Of a stretch of DNA of 64,000 nt, positions 1 to 7,082 are shown one piece after another. The notes beneath the pieces were generated by a model that saw only the letters and a list, made by a program, of their open reading frames with translations, made no database searches and was not told the DNA's origin. The position numbers and the translations under genes were made by a program. Every line of letters begins with the position of its first letter. Position 1 is the first letter of the stretch. This stretch comes from Nanohaloarchaea archaeon SW_7_43_1 (GTDB taxonomy: Archaea > Nanohalarchaeota > Nanosalinia > Nanosalinales > Nanosalinaceae), in the NCBI GenBank assembly GCA_003009795.1, contig PXPE01000001.1, positions 756,739 to 820,738 of the forward strand, given 5' to 3'.

Positions 1-1
1 T

Positions 2-268
2 AATATTTTGAAAAAATCCGAGGCCAGTCCAAAGAATCACTGGACATATTTCAATCAAGATAAGAACCCTGGAGAAAAAAGAGCGCAGCAGATACTAGAA
101 GAAGTAAAACTTGAAGAACAGATAGCAGAGAAGCTAAAGAAGGTTCAAGAAGCAGAAATAAACTGGGAAAAAGTAAAGAAAGTAAAAGAAACTGGAGAGA
201 AAGAACTCTACGACCTGACAGTACCTGAAACACATAATTTCATCGGAAACGGTATAATAACACATAAC
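2..268 (+). other. C-terminal part of an MCM intein
   Basis: The segment ends with the intein C-terminal signature: THNFIGNGIITHN, with penultimate His and terminal Asn encoded at 263-268, and the extein resumes with Thr at 269. A lysine- and glutamate-rich stretch precedes it. The insertion lies between the Walker A region and TAAVVRDE of the helicase. Any endonuclease domain would lie left of the window, so it is unknown whether this intein is full-length or mini. Splicing is inferred from the intact end motif. Confidence 0.9.
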
Positions 269-1213
269 ACTGCCGCTGTCGTCCGCGATGAGACAACTGG
301 AGAGTTTGAACTGGAAGCAGGAGCGGTCGTACTGGCTAACAAAGGATTAGCAGCAATTGATGAAATAGATAAGATGTCTGAAGAAGACAGGTCTTCACTT
401 CACGAAGCTATGGAGCAGCAACAGATCTCTATCTCGAAAGCAAATATTCAGGCAACTCTCCACGCACAGACATCGATTCTTGCGGCCGGAAACCCGAAAC
501 TTGGACGGTTTGATCCCTACGAGCCGATCCCTCAACAGATCGAGATCGGGGACACACTGCTTTCAAGATTCGATTTCATCTTCCCGGTTAAAGACGAGCC
601 GGACGAAGATAAGGACACTAAGCTATCCTCTCAGGTTCTCCAGAACCATATTGAGCCTGAGGAAACGGATGCTGAAGTACCTCAGGAAATGCTTAGAAAA
701 TATGTTGCTTACGCAAAAAAGAATATCAGACCAACCCTGACGCAGGAGGCAGCGGACAAGATACAGGAGTTTTACGTTTCCATGAGAACCAAAGGAAGTG
801 ACGAAGCCGGAGAATCAGTTCCTATAACAGCAAGACAGTTAGAAGCGCTGGTGAGAGTAGCAGAAGCCTCAGCTCGTTCAGAACTGAAAGATGATGTAAC
901 AGTTGATGATGCACAGAGAGCGATAGATATCCTGACCTACTGCCTGAAACAAGTAGGTGTAGACCCAGAAACAGGAGAGTTTGACATCGATGTTGTGGAA
1001 TCCGGAGTAACATCCTCACAGAGAAACCGACAGCAGACAATCAAACACATACTTAACAGGATGGCAGGCGACTCATCATCTGATATGGAGGACGTACTTG
1101 ACGAGGCGGAGGAAGAAGGACTCGACAGAGGAAAGGCTGAAAAAATGATTAAACAGCTCATGAGGGACGGAGAGGTATTCGAACCTGAACCCGGAAAAGT
1201 CAAGATGATGTAA
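2..1213 (+). CDS. mcm: MCM replicative helicase, 3' part, interrupted by an intein
   Basis: The reading frame is open from base 2, so the gene enters from the left edge and its N-terminal domain and Walker A are not in the window. After the intein end at 268 comes the MCM AAA+ core: TAAVVRDE, Walker B with AAIDEID, sensor 1 ILAAGNPKLGRF and arginine finger LLSRFDFIF. A helical lid and a C-terminal winged helix ending in EPEPGKVKMM follow. MCM is the hexameric 3'-5' helicase that unwinds DNA at the archaeal fork. The first in-frame start-like codon (TTG at 8) lies inside the intein and is not a real start. The RPA-like gene downstream ends in a very similar tail. Confidence 0.95.
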   Translation, partial: NILKKSEASPKNHWTYFNQDKNPGEKRAQQILEEVKLEEQIAEKLKKVQEAEINWEKVKKVKETGEKELYDLTVPETHNFIGNGIITHNTAAVVRDETTGEFELEAGAVVLANKGLAAIDEIDKMSEEDRSSLHEAMEQQQISISKANIQATLHAQTSILAAGNPKLGRFDPYEPIPQQIEIGDTLLSRFDFIFPVKDEPDEDKDTKLSSQVLQNHIEPEETDAEVPQEMLRKYVAYAKKNIRPTLTQEAADKIQEFYVSMRTKGSDEAGESVPITARQLEALVRVAEASARSELKDDVTVDDAQRAIDILTYCLKQVGVDPETGEFDIDVVESGVTSSQRNRQQTIKHILNRMAGDSSSDMEDVLDEAEEEGLDRGKAEKMIKQLMRDGEVFEPEPGKVKMM

Positions 1214-1218
1214 CTTCT

Positions 1219-1554
1219 TCAGAGATAATCTTCTTTCTCATCAAAAAACCCTGAGAAAATCTCATTAATTGTCCCATCAACTTCATTCTGATAAGTAGTT
1301 TCCTCTCTGTAATCTCTAATCTTTTCGCAATACTCTTCGGGATCATCAGACTCTGTTAAAATAGCACAGAGTTTTCCGAGTGCGAAAGCATCTCCTCCGG
1401 CTTCGGATAACTCTTTAACATTCTTACTTGCTGTTCTAGATGATTCACGATCGACTCCAATAAAGCTGCTGGAAACCTCCTGAAGGTAACGGGAAAAATT
1501 GCCGAACTCTTTAGATTCCATCTGCTCTATTTCCGAAAGTATTTCGTTCGCCAT
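1219..1554 (-). CDS. Hypothetical acidic protein, 111 aa
   Basis: I do not recognise this protein. It is acidic and mostly helical, starts MANEILSEIEQ, and has no membrane segment or cysteine pair. It is convergent with mcm, with a 5-bp gap between stops. Its start is divergent from the RPA-like gene, and the shared AT-rich spacer at 1555-1637 must hold both promoters. Composition matches the neighbours, so it is probably a native gene. Confidence 0.7.
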   Translation of the reverse strand: MANEILSEIEQMESKEFGNFSRYLQEVSSSFIGVDRESSRTASKNVKELSEAGGDAFALGKLCAILTESDDPEEYCEKIRDYREETTYQNEVDGTINEIFSGFFDEKEDYL

Positions 1555-1637
1555 GAAAATAATATTTCGAACGAAGTATTATTTATTTCACCTCGGAACC
1601 ACGAAAGTACAAAAGAGTTAACCGAATTCAAGTAGAT

Positions 1638-2378
1638 ATGCCGCAGCAGAAAAGACAGACAGCCAAACTGGCGACAGCAGAGGAACTTAACTCAGGAAAA
1701 TACTTTCAGAAAGAGGGATTTACACCTAATTACCTTTTAGTCCCGAATGGGAGAAGATTCTCAAGAGCCCGAATGGTGGCAACTGTTGTAGACTCATTCA
1801 CAAACGACGATGAGACATATGGCTCATTAACACTGGATGATGGAACAGATACCATTCAGATCAAGTTCTTCAACGACCTCTCGCTTATTGAGGACTTTGA
1901 GACAGGAGATATAGTAGAGGCTGTTGGAAAAGTCAGGGAGTACCAGGGAGAAATCTATATGAACGCAGAGGTCCTGAAAGGACGCGAAGTAAAGGAAGAA
2001 CTTCTACACGAACTGAAACACAGAAAGACACAGGAAGAATGGAACCAGATTAAGGAAACAGTAGAACAGTTGAAGGAATCTGGGAAAGATCAGGAAGAAA
2101 TAGAGAAAGAAATGGCTGGAAAACTGGATGAGGACGAAGTCGATTCACTACTACAGAGCTTCGGCGAAAAGTTTGAGGCATCAGGAGAAGAAAGAGAGAA
2201 CCTGGAAAGAGATATTATTGATGCTGTCGAGGAAATTGACAACGAAGAAGGTGCAGATTACTCCGAAATTGCAGAGGAAGTAGACGCTCCAGAAGACCAG
2301 TTGGAAGACACAATCAACTCACTTCTAAGTGAAGGAACATTCTACGAACCACAGCCAGGTAAGATCAAGAAGCTGTAG
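1638..2378 (+). CDS. RPA-like single-strand DNA-binding protein, OB fold plus winged helix
   Basis: The N-terminal half (about residues 40-120) is an OB-fold nucleic-acid-binding domain, with strands around VVDSFTNDDETYGSLTLDDG and GDIVEAVGKVREYQGEIYM. A charged helical linker follows, then a C-terminal winged helix (about 190-246) ending YEPQPGKIKKL. This layout resembles RPA32-type subunits and haloarchaeal RPA-associated proteins. It probably coats single-stranded DNA in replication or repair. No zinc finger of the large RPA subunit is seen. The winged helix resembles the one ending mcm just upstream. Confidence 0.85.
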   Translation: MPQQKRQTAKLATAEELNSGKYFQKEGFTPNYLLVPNGRRFSRARMVATVVDSFTNDDETYGSLTLDDGTDTIQIKFFNDLSLIEDFETGDIVEAVGKVREYQGEIYMNAEVLKGREVKEELLHELKHRKTQEEWNQIKETVEQLKESGKDQEEIEKEMAGKLDEDEVDSLLQSFGEKFEASGEERENLERDIIDAVEEIDNEEGADYSEIAEEVDAPEDQLEDTINSLLSEGTFYEPQPGKIKKL

Positions 2379-2431
2379 TCCAACTTCTCTAGGTCGTTTA
2401 ACTTAAATCAAATAAATCTATAACAAGCTAT

Positions 2432-2971
2432 ATGAGATGGAAAGCAATTTTAATCCTTACAATTACTGTTGTAGCTTCAGGCTGTTTATCCACAACAGTA
2501 AATAATTATTCGGTTACAGAAACCCGTTCAGCAACTATAACAGAGGTAGTTGATGGCGACACAGTCGATTTGAATTACAGCAATAAAGTGGAAAGAATTA
2601 GACTGGACGGAATAGACACCCCTGAAGTGCACATAGAAAACGACCCGGCCAAATATCCGGGTATATCAGAAACAGCTGAGGGAAAAGAATGTCTGGATAA
2701 ATGGGGTGAGAAAGCCTCTAGCTTCGTGAAGAACGAGACCGAAGAGGGAGAAAACATCATTTTAAGCTACAAATTTGAAAACGGAAAGCCTGAAAGAGGA
2801 AGTTATGGCCGAATACTGGGAGAAATACTTTACAAAAACTCTTCTCTCAACCGACAACTAGTTATTAGAGGATACGCAAGAACATATTCTGAGGAAAGCC
2901 CTTACCTCGAAGAGGAAGAAACAGCTATTCAAAACTCAGATGGACTATGGAGTTGCCAGAGTCTAAGTTAA
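2432..2971 (+). CDS. Secreted thermonuclease-like lipoprotein (SNase family)
   Basis: An N-terminal hydrophobic signal ends in a lipobox-like VASGC (Cys18), so the protein should be lipid-anchored outside the membrane. The rest is a staphylococcal-nuclease domain: VVDGDTV holds the calcium-binding acids, RLDGIDTPE gives the Arg, Asp and Glu, and GRILGEI gives the second catalytic Arg. These match active family members, so it is predicted to be a calcium-dependent DNase/RNase. A TATA-like AT-rich stretch at 2400-2425 precedes the ATG. A surface nuclease would suit nucleotide scavenging from host or environmental DNA, which is inference. Confidence 0.88.
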   Translation: MRWKAILILTITVVASGCLSTTVNNYSVTETRSATITEVVDGDTVDLNYSNKVERIRLDGIDTPEVHIENDPAKYPGISETAEGKECLDKWGEKASSFVKNETEEGENIILSYKFENGKPERGSYGRILGEILYKNSSLNRQLVIRGYARTYSEESPYLEEEETAIQNSDGLWSCQSLS

Positions 2972-2999
2972 TAAGAAAATTACTGGCCAAATCATAATT

Positions 3000-3395
3000 A
3001 TGACGGATTACGACGAACTGCTTGACAAGGGAATAAAAGAAGCAGAGGATCTTGGAGACGGGGAAAGATTCGAGGTCCCTGTAGCAGATACAAGGAAAGA
3101 AGGATCAAAAACTATAATTCCAAACTTTTCGGACATCGCCTCAAAATTCAGCAGAGAAGAGAAACATTTATCGAAATATATACAGAACGAGCTCGGAACC
3201 GCAGGCCACATCGAAGGAGATGAGCTTATCTTGAACGGAGAGTTCAGAAGAGGCAGTATACAGGCCAAAATCCAACAGTATGCCGAAGAGTATGTTTTCT
3301 GCCCTGAATGCTCAAGACCGGATACAAAGATAGTCAAGGAGAAAGGCGTCGAAATGCTAAAATGCCAGGCTTGTGGAGCTAGAACGCCGGTCTAG
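3000..3395 (+). CDS. Translation initiation factor aIF2 subunit beta
   Basis: The protein has the aIF2-beta/eIF5 core (about residues 30-100, with HLSKYIQNELGTAG and the basic RRGSIQAKIQQYAEEYV) followed by a zinc ribbon, CPEC and CQAC, at the C terminus. At 131 aa it is close to the usual archaeal length. It is the beta subunit of the heterotrimer that delivers initiator Met-tRNA to the small ribosomal subunit. It follows the nuclease gene by 28 bp. A TATA box and a hairpin lie just downstream before the next gene. Confidence 0.95.
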   Translation: MTDYDELLDKGIKEAEDLGDGERFEVPVADTRKEGSKTIIPNFSDIASKFSREEKHLSKYIQNELGTAGHIEGDELILNGEFRRGSIQAKIQQYAEEYVFCPECSRPDTKIVKEKGVEMLKCQACGARTPV

Positions 3396-3416
3396 AGATA
3401 GTCGAAGGTCATCTCA

Positions 3417-3490
3417 TTTATAATAGTTACTAACGTGTGCAGTTTTAGGTGTGGAGATGGCAGGTTCAATACCTGTTCTCACCTTTTTAG
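3417..3490 (+). other. TATA box and tRNA-like T-arm hairpin before the 81-aa gene
   Basis: A good TATA element (tttataat, 3417-3424) would place transcription start near 3443-3448. The following sequence folds into a hairpin: CAGG/CCTG around the loop TTCAATA, which fits the tRNA T-loop consensus TTCRANN, with an outer GTGGAGA/TCTCAC pairing carrying a bulged G, then CTTTTT. It looks like the 3' end of a tRNA (T-arm plus acceptor strand) but no D-arm or anticodon arm is present. It may be a leader hairpin, a tRNA 3' remnant left by integration, or a 3' half of a split tRNA. Confidence 0.4.
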
Positions 3491-3502
3491 GTCTAAATTA
3501 CA

Positions 3503-3748
3503 ATGACAGAACAACCACAACAAATGGACGGACAGCAGATCATGCAGGTAATGCAGCAGAAACTCGGAAACGTAGAAATCACGGTACACGCACTTCTATC
3601 AGTTCTACAAGAAGAAGGAATCGTAGACCAAGAGGAAATCAACGAAAAGGCACAGGAGATCGTAGAAGAGATGCAGGAACAGCAGGGTCAGCCGGCAGCA
3701 GGCGCACCAGAAGACCTAGCTGAAGAACTCGAAGACGACGAAGAGTAG
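3503..3748 (+). CDS. Small acidic helical protein, 81 aa
   Basis: I do not recognise this protein. It begins with a Gln-rich stretch (MTEQPQQMDGQQ), continues with a predicted helical region resembling a coiled coil (about residues 15-60), and ends in an acidic tail of Glu and Asp. It has no membrane segment and no metal motif. A longer overlapping frame starting at 3451 has basic low-complexity sequence unlike its neighbours and is a shadow. The gene sits between aIF2-beta and convergent nth, and its leader contains the tRNA-like hairpin. Confidence 0.7.
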   Translation: MTEQPQQMDGQQIMQVMQQKLGNVEITVHALLSVLQEEGIVDQEEINEKAQEIVEEMQEQQGQPAAGAPEDLAEELEDDEE

Positions 3749-3790
3749 ATCTGCTATACAACTTTTGGAGCCGAGAGGTTCCAAGATATT

Positions 3791-4435
3791 TTATTTTTCT
3801 CTGTACTTCTCACATATCTCACAGCTTTCATCATGAGCAGTACAGCCATTTCTGCCGTGTGTAATCATCAGAATATGAAAAGCATATTTGATTTCATCCG
3901 GTACCTTTTCCTCCATTACATTATGAGTCTTTGTTCTGGAAGCGTTCTCGGGTACTAGACCCAGCCTCTTAGATAATCGGTGAACATGAGTGTCAACCGG
4001 GAAGGTCGGCATTTTGAAATGGAAGCAAAGGATTACAGAGGCAGTCTTCGGACCGATTCCAGGTATATCGGTCAGCCATTTCTTCGCACCGCTTATATCC
4101 ATTTCTTCGAGAAAGTCAATACTGTATCCGCCCTGATCTTCACGGACAATTTTCAGGGCTTCTTGAATACGCTCCGCTTTTGTAGGACCAAGACCGGCGA
4201 TCCGGATGGCTTCGATAAGCTCCTCTCTGTCAGCGTTTTCAATCGCCCTGTAGTCATCTTCATACTTATCTTTCAGGTTTCTGAAGGCTTTGTCTCTGTT
4301 TATATCGTTCGTGTTCTGGGATAGAATAGTTTCAATCAGATAGTCAATACCCGACATGTTATCGGGTTCCTCGGGTTCACCATATTTTTCGAGTAATTCC
4401 TGGTATATAGATCTTACTTTCTCCTTATCTTCCAT
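3791..4435 (-). CDS. nth: Endonuclease III-like DNA glycosylase/AP lyase
   Basis: The helix-hairpin-helix is at IPGIGPKTAS with catalytic Lys130, and the catalytic Asp148 lies in FPVDTHVHRL. These define bifunctional Nth-type enzymes that remove oxidised pyrimidines. The C-terminal iron-sulphur loop has Cys198, Cys205 and Cys208 (C-x6-C-x2-C), but the position expected for the fourth ligand is Lys214, the last residue. The cluster is therefore incomplete or uses another ligand. Length (214 aa) is normal. It is followed on the same strand upstream by the Vms1 homologue. Confidence 0.93.
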   Translation of the reverse strand: MEDKEKVRSIYQELLEKYGEPEEPDNMSGIDYLIETILSQNTNDINRDKAFRNLKDKYEDDYRAIENADREELIEAIRIAGLGPTKAERIQEALKIVREDQGGYSIDFLEEMDISGAKKWLTDIPGIGPKTASVILCFHFKMPTFPVDTHVHRLSKRLGLVPENASRTKTHNVMEEKVPDEIKYAFHILMITHGRNGCTAHDESCEICEKYREK

Positions 4436-4457
4436 GTAAACGAGTTAAACTGAGAAG

Positions 4458-5360
4458 TTAAAAGAATGTACGGAACCTGAAACCATAGAACTGCCCCGGC
4501 TTACCCCTATTAGGATTGAAGCCACCTAGATATTTTCCATCCAGATCCTTACATAGCTTCTTATCGCCTACAAGATAAACATTCGAGTAGGCCTCAAGCT
4601 TTTCTTGGATCTGTTCCTTATGCTGTTCAATCTGTTCATCTCTCTTTCTCTCAAATCTTCCCTGAGAGAACCCTCCTTTGGAATGCTCTCTGTCTACCCG
4701 GTTCGTTATTCTCTCTACTTGTTCAAAACCGCCGTTCTCCTCCCGGTAAATTCCGGTTTCCCCTGCAGATACCAGACACCAGTGCTTTTTCTCTTTCAGG
4801 AACTGCAGCAGCTTCTCTACCTCAAAACTATTTTCCGTTTTGACAAGATCATTGAAGAATGGTTTCATTTTCAGAACGAAAACTCCCAGAACTGGATCGG
4901 AAAACGCAACGAAAGAGCTCTGATTCTGGAGAACCGAGAACCTTTCACTTGAGACCGAGTTCTTTAATGTCTTGAGACTGGAAACATCACTGAGTTTTCC
5001 TGGAGAATAAATCGTGGCCAGATCTTTCCTCGGAGAATTTACTGATTTGATCTTTTCCAGAGCTTCGACTGCTTCACTGAAATCTAGGTCCTGAAACTCC
5101 GAGTTGTCTGTCGTTAGACTATCCTCCCGGTTTTCCTCTGACCGCTCGTTGTTTTCTTCCAGTCTCTCCATCAACCGGTTTCTCTCCTCTTCAGCTTCCT
5201 GTTTCTTCCTAGACAGTTCAGAACGCCTCTCTTTCTCGGCTTCGAATCTTTCCTGCCAGCTGTTCTTCTCTTCCTCAAGCTGTTCAATCCGGTCTTCCAG
5301 ATTACCTATCTCCTTCTCTTTTTCTCTAAGTTTGGCCTTCAGCTCCCAGGGCAGTCTCAC
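4458..5360 (-). CDS. Archaeal Vms1-type peptidyl-tRNA hydrolase (eRF1-like)
   Basis: Residues 1-95 are a long charged coiled coil. The middle and C-terminal parts carry an eRF1/Vms1-like domain with the diagnostic HSKGGFSQGRFERKRDEQ, where the Gln of GGFSQ corresponds to the catalytic glutamine. The end includes VYLVGDKKLCKDL and a short tail. Vms1-family proteins release nascent chains from tRNA on stalled, split ribosomes. It is co-directional with nth, 22 bp apart, and divergent from the OB-fold gene at 5454. Confidence 0.8.
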   Translation of the reverse strand: MRLPWELKAKLREKEKEIGNLEDRIEQLEEEKNSWQERFEAEKERRSELSRKKQEAEEERNRLMERLEENNERSEENREDSLTTDNSEFQDLDFSEAVEALEKIKSVNSPRKDLATIYSPGKLSDVSSLKTLKNSVSSERFSVLQNQSSFVAFSDPVLGVFVLKMKPFFNDLVKTENSFEVEKLLQFLKEKKHWCLVSAGETGIYREENGGFEQVERITNRVDREHSKGGFSQGRFERKRDEQIEQHKEQIQEKLEAYSNVYLVGDKKLCKDLDGKYLGGFNPNRGKPGQFYGFRFRTFF

Positions 5361-5453
5361 AGCTTCAAATAGTGGTTTCTAGGGTTTAAACATGCTGGAT
5401 GACAGAAATAGTTTTAAAGATACCAGCCGATTTGGGGATTGTGGGATTAATTT

Positions 5454-5753
5454 ATGACTGAAATGACAGTTGAGGAACTTACACCCGAAGCAGACGAAGT
5501 TGAAATCACAGGCGAAATCACCGAACTGCCAACACCCAGAGCCGTCACAACGAAGTACGGCCAAAAGAAGATCACAACAGTAATCTTCGAAGACGACACA
5601 GGAAACATCGATCTGACACTCTGGGAAGAAGAAATTGACGCAATTGAAGAAGGAGCAATGGTACACATCACCGGAGCATATGTGCGTGAATGGGCTGACG
5701 ACATACAGCTCAACATCGGCAGAGATGGAGACATCGAGCAGGTAGAAGAGTAA
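5454..5753 (+). CDS. Single OB-fold nucleic-acid-binding protein
   Basis: This 99-aa protein is essentially one OB fold: ITGEITELPTPRAVTT, ITTVIFEDDTGNIDLTLWEEE and MVHITGAYVREWADDIQLNIG. It resembles the stand-alone RPA/SOSS-B-type proteins of archaea that bind single-stranded DNA. It is the second OB-fold gene within 4 kb of mcm, consistent with a replication and repair neighbourhood. The 49-bp gap to the DRG GTPase gene has AT-rich promoter-like sequence. Binding to RNA cannot be excluded. Confidence 0.8.
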   Translation: MTEMTVEELTPEADEVEITGEITELPTPRAVTTKYGQKKITTVIFEDDTGNIDLTLWEEEIDAIEEGAMVHITGAYVREWADDIQLNIGRDGDIEQVEE

Positions 5754-5802
5754 TATACCTGATTCTAAAAGTTAACTAAATATTTCTCTATTATTCTTAT
5801 TC

Positions 5803-6891
5803 ATGGGAACAGAAGACCGTATCCAGGAACTGGAAGAAAAACTAGAAGAGACACCTGTAAACAAAGCCACGGAAACCGAAAGAGGCAGACTCAAAGGCCA
5901 GATCGCTGACTTGAAGGAAGAAAAACAGAAGAAGCAGAAAGGAACAGGCGACACAACCGGGTACGCGGTCGAGAAAAAGGGCGATGCAACAGTAGCGCTA
6001 GTAGGGTTTCCATCAGTTGGTAAATCCACGCTTCTAAATAAACTTACTAACGCGGACTCTGAGACAGGTAGCTACGAGTTCACCACGCTAGATGTAGAGC
6101 CAGGAATGCTGAAATGCAAGGGTGCGAACATACAGATACTTGATGTCCCAGGTCTAATCGGGGGAGCAGCAGACGGCAGAGGTGGAGGCCAACAGGTTCT
6201 CTCCGTCGTTAGAAACGCAGATTTGATTCTATTCATGCTTGACCCTGAAGAGATGAGGGAAGAGGAAATTAAACAGGAAATATACAACGTAGGAATAAGA
6301 ACCAACTCAGCTCCGCCAGACATGAAGGTAGAGAAAAAAGGTAAAGGCGGAATCAAGATTTCTTCGACAGTTGATCTCAATATTGAGGAAGACACACTGC
6401 GACAGATGATGAAACAACGAGGTTATACTAATGCAGGGCTGACAATCCGGGAGAAAATTGATCTGGATCGGTTCATCGATGGACTAATGAGTAACAGGAA
6501 ATACCTGCCAGCTATAACTACAGTTAACAAGGCCGATATGCTTGATAAGGACAAAAGAGAAGAATACGAACAGAAATATAATCTTCTGATTTCGGCTGAG
6601 AAAGGAGACAAACTTGAGGAGCTTAAGGAAATGATATTTGACCGGCTCGGACTTGTAAGAATATACATGAAGGAGAAAGGTGAAAAACCGGATAGGAGCG
6701 ACCCACTAATCCTGAGAGAGGGAGATACAGTTGAAGATGCACTGGACGAACTTCCAGGAGATATGAAGGAGAGGTTCAAGAAAGCCAAAGTCACTGGTCC
6801 AAGCTCAAAGTTCCCTGGTCAAAAGGTAGGGAGAGACCACGAGCTAATGGATGAAGATATTCTCGAGCTGAACCTGAGACATTTGGCGTAA
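5803..6891 (+). CDS. DRG-family GTP-binding protein (Obg superfamily)
   Basis: After a charged N-terminal helix, the G domain shows G1 GFPSVGKST, G3 DVPGLIGGAADGRGGG and G4 NKAD, with a DRG-type helical insertion between G3 and G4. The C terminus (about 290-362) is a TGS domain with DPLILREGDTVEDA. DRG proteins are ribosome-associated GTPases. The length of 362 aa is typical. It stands upstream of orc1 on the same strand with a 190-bp spacer that contains the orc1 promoter region. Confidence 0.94.
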   Translation: MGTEDRIQELEEKLEETPVNKATETERGRLKGQIADLKEEKQKKQKGTGDTTGYAVEKKGDATVALVGFPSVGKSTLLNKLTNADSETGSYEFTTLDVEPGMLKCKGANIQILDVPGLIGGAADGRGGGQQVLSVVRNADLILFMLDPEEMREEEIKQEIYNVGIRTNSAPPDMKVEKKGKGGIKISSTVDLNIEEDTLRQMMKQRGYTNAGLTIREKIDLDRFIDGLMSNRKYLPAITTVNKADMLDKDKREEYEQKYNLLISAEKGDKLEELKEMIFDRLGLVRIYMKEKGEKPDRSDPLILREGDTVEDALDELPGDMKERFKKAKVTGPSSKFPGQKVGRDHELMDEDILELNLRHLA

Positions 6892-6999
6892 TACAAATTT
6901 ACCATATAAAGCAGATAACAACGATATTGTATTATGTTCTAAAGCCACGTAATACAAATATATCTATATGAACAGTATAAGGCCGAAAAGTAATACAGA

Positions 7000-7064
7000 G
7001 TTCCAGACTTCGGACTATGAAGTTCTCGGAACACCGAGGTCTCCACTTAAAAAGTAGCGGAACA
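7000..7064 (+). promoter_or_regulatory. GGAAC repeats before orc1, possible Orc1/Cdc6 binding sites
   Basis: Three GGAAC units occur in front of orc1: an inverted copy (GTTCC, 7000-7004) and two direct copies within CGGAACA (from 7027 and from 7058). Spacing is 28 and 31 bp, about three helical turns. The second copy continues as ACCGAGG, loosely resembling the G-rich side of archaeal origin recognition boxes. AT-rich DNA lies at 6892-6990. Origins commonly sit beside orc1/cdc6 in archaea. The match to ORB is imperfect, so the role is a hypothesis. Confidence 0.3.
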
Positions 7065-7082
7065 ACTATTATTCCATTAGAT

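Noticed and set aside
3417-3490. A complete tRNA with anticodon TTA that would read TAA
   Set aside because: The stem around TTTTAGG does not pair well (TGCAG against TGTGG) and there is no D-arm. Only the T-arm and acceptor strand are convincing.
3451-3723. 90-residue frame overlapping the 81-aa gene
   Set aside because: It is highly basic, Arg/Gly/Thr-rich and low in complexity, unlike the acidic neighbours, and overlaps the better supported frame at 3503-3748.
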